Below, in pieces: positions 54,390 to 55,094 of a DNA stretch of 55,094 bases. The position numbers and the translations under genes are program-made. The stretch's first letter is position 1. Every line of letters begins with the position of its first letter. The notes under the pieces are model-generated. The model ran no database searches. It was given only the letters and a program-made list of their open reading frames with translations, and was not told where the DNA came from. The stretch lies in assembly GCA_019240655.1 (NCBI GenBank), contig JAFAXX010000031.1:1-55094 (forward strand), given 5' to 3'. This DNA comes from Solirubrobacterales bacterium (GTDB lineage: Bacteria > Actinomycetota > Thermoleophilia > Solirubrobacterales > Solirubrobacteraceae).

Positions 54390-54584
54390 TCAGCCCGTCT
54401 GCGGCGGCCGGGGCTTGCGGTACGCCTGCATGGCTCGCTCGATCTTCAGCCGGAGGCGGCGCTCGGCCTCGAGCTTCTGCGCCAGCTTGGCGCGCTGCTC
54501 GTTGCGCCGGCGCAGTGACCAGAACAGGTCTGGGCGCGGGTCTATCGGAGCGCCGGGCGGCCGCTGGTCAGGGGAGCCGGTCAT
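54390..54584 (-). CDS. Small basic helical protein, unknown
   Basis: A 64-residue protein (ATG start MTGSPDQRPPGAP) with a Pro-rich lead followed by a strongly charged helix, SLRRRNEQRAKLAQKLEAERRLRLKIERAMQAYRK in outline, that could form a coiled coil. One base separates it from the GltD-like gene, so it is probably the first cistron of the nifJ operon. I do not recognise a family. Upstream, 54585-54831 shows no other gene. Confidence 0.5.
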   Translation of the reverse strand: MTGSPDQRPPGAPIDPRPDLFWSLRRRNEQRAKLAQKLEAERRLRLKIERAMQAYRKPRPPQTG

Positions 54585-54831
54585 ACCCGGACGGTACGGG
54601 TGCCAGCCGGTGCGGTCATCCGAGCCGAGGTGTGCTCCCCGGCGTCTGTACCGCAGCAACCCTGCGGGTTTCCCCGGATGTGCCGTCGTCGCGCCGTCGC
54701 TCTCGTGCCCCGGGCCGGGGCCTCGGTAGGAAGCCGCACGCGATGCACGGAGCGGCACGGATGGACGCCGGGACGGGGCCACCTAGGGTTGCCCGCGTCC
54801 GCACAGCGCGTCCCAGCGAGGGGGTGGCAGG

Positions 54832-55094
54832 ATGACCAAGTGGGTCTTCGACTTCGCCGAGGGCTCGCGGGAGATGCGCGAGCTGCTGGGTGGCAAGGGC
54901 GCCGGGGTCGCGGAGATGACCCGCATCCTGGGCGCCGACATGGTTCCCGCCGGGTTCACGATCACCACCGAGGCGTGCGTCGCCTATATGCGCGCCGATC
55001 GGACGTGGCCCGAGGGCCTGGAGGAGCAGGTGGGAGCGGCGCTCGCGGCGCTCGAGAAGCAGAGCGGCAAGCGGCTCGGCGACCCCGAGGACCC
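54832..55094 (+). CDS. ppdK: Pyruvate phosphate dikinase (5' end; continues beyond window)
   Basis: The first ~87 codons of PPDK, which converts pyruvate, ATP and phosphate to PEP, AMP and pyrophosphate (or the reverse). WVFDFAEGSREMRELLGGKGAGVAEMTRILG and MVPAGFTITTEACVAYM are the classic N-terminus with the nucleotide-binding Lys-Gly loop. GAGGGGG lies nine bases before the ATG. It diverges from the nifJ operon, linking PEP formation to PFOR. Confidence 0.92.
   Translation, partial: MTKWVFDFAEGSREMRELLGGKGAGVAEMTRILGADMVPAGFTITTEACVAYMRADRTWPEGLEEQVGAALAALEKQSGKRLGDPED

Noticed and set aside
52712-54835. A 707-codon open frame on the plus strand
   Set aside because: It is antisense to the GltD-like gene with its FAD and Fe-S motifs; long antisense frames are expected at this GC content.

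Overview
High-GC DNA (roughly 70% by eye) with many GTG and TTG starts, ATGA/GTGA 4-base gene overlaps and very short intergenic gaps. The gene content points to an actinobacterium: a PrmABCD-type propane monooxygenase with a GroEL partner, a pyruvate:ferredoxin oxidoreductase next to a DHOD-like protein, and pyruvate phosphate dikinase. A deep lineage such as Thermoleophilia/Solirubrobacterales is my best guess, but this is inferred from style and content, not proven. No rRNA, tRNA, CRISPR array or complete insertion sequence was seen.

Layout. (1) 1-6.0 kb: a glutamine-synthetase-family gene cut by the left edge, a MetE-like methyltransferase, an SDR, a small unknown gene, then a leftward operon of amidohydrolase, MIP18-family metal/Fe-S assembly factor and zinc alcohol dehydrogenase. 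(2) 6.1-14.2 kb: an unknown zinc-motif protein divergent from the rightward operon prmA-prmB-prmC-prmD-groEL, followed by an IclR regulator on the other strand. (3) 14.2-17.4 kb: a decayed DHA2 transporter, an MFS permease, a VOC protein and a HAD phosphatase. (4) 17.4-20.6 kb: a complete leftward PQQ operon pqqA-B-C-D-E, including the 24-residue pqqA peptide. (5) 20.7-40.9 kb: a large C1-transfer block for tetrahydromethanopterin (H4MPT) and methanofuran. It holds cofactor biosynthesis genes (folE, DUF447, mptG, mfnB, mfnE, mfnF, a HisA-like gene, two ATP-grasp genes, a CitG-like gene, a DHPS-like gene, a PCD gene, DUF1464) and the full formaldehyde-to-formate route (fae, mtdB, mch, fhcABCD). 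(6) 41.0-43.8 kb: a cupredoxin-like protein, a lanthanide-type (XoxF-like) PQQ alcohol dehydrogenase with the Asp-Tyr-Asp motif, and an MntP-family transporter. (7) 44-48.1 kb: an R2-like diiron protein with an in-frame amber codon near its 5' end, a PhaB-like reductase, a flavoprotein, and a junction of two broken genes (WS/DGAT and GH65). (8) 48.1-55.1 kb: DHOD-like protein, pyruvate:ferredoxin oxidoreductase, a GltD-like Fe-S flavoprotein, a small basic protein and the start of ppdK.

How it fits together: a soluble diiron monooxygenase could hydroxylate a short alkane. PQQ made by pqqABCDE would arm the XoxF-like dehydrogenase, which oxidises a primary alcohol such as methanol to the aldehyde. 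Fae captures formaldehyde on H4MPT, MtdB and Mch oxidise it to the formyl level, and FhcABCD releases formate. PFOR and PPDK give routes between acetyl-CoA, pyruvate and PEP. No complete serine cycle, RuMP or Calvin pathway lies in the window.

The most unusual points are the side-by-side placement of an alkane monooxygenase and a complete H4MPT/XoxF module in one actinobacterial locus, and the fact that neither the XoxF-like enzyme nor its cupredoxin partner has room for a signal peptide.
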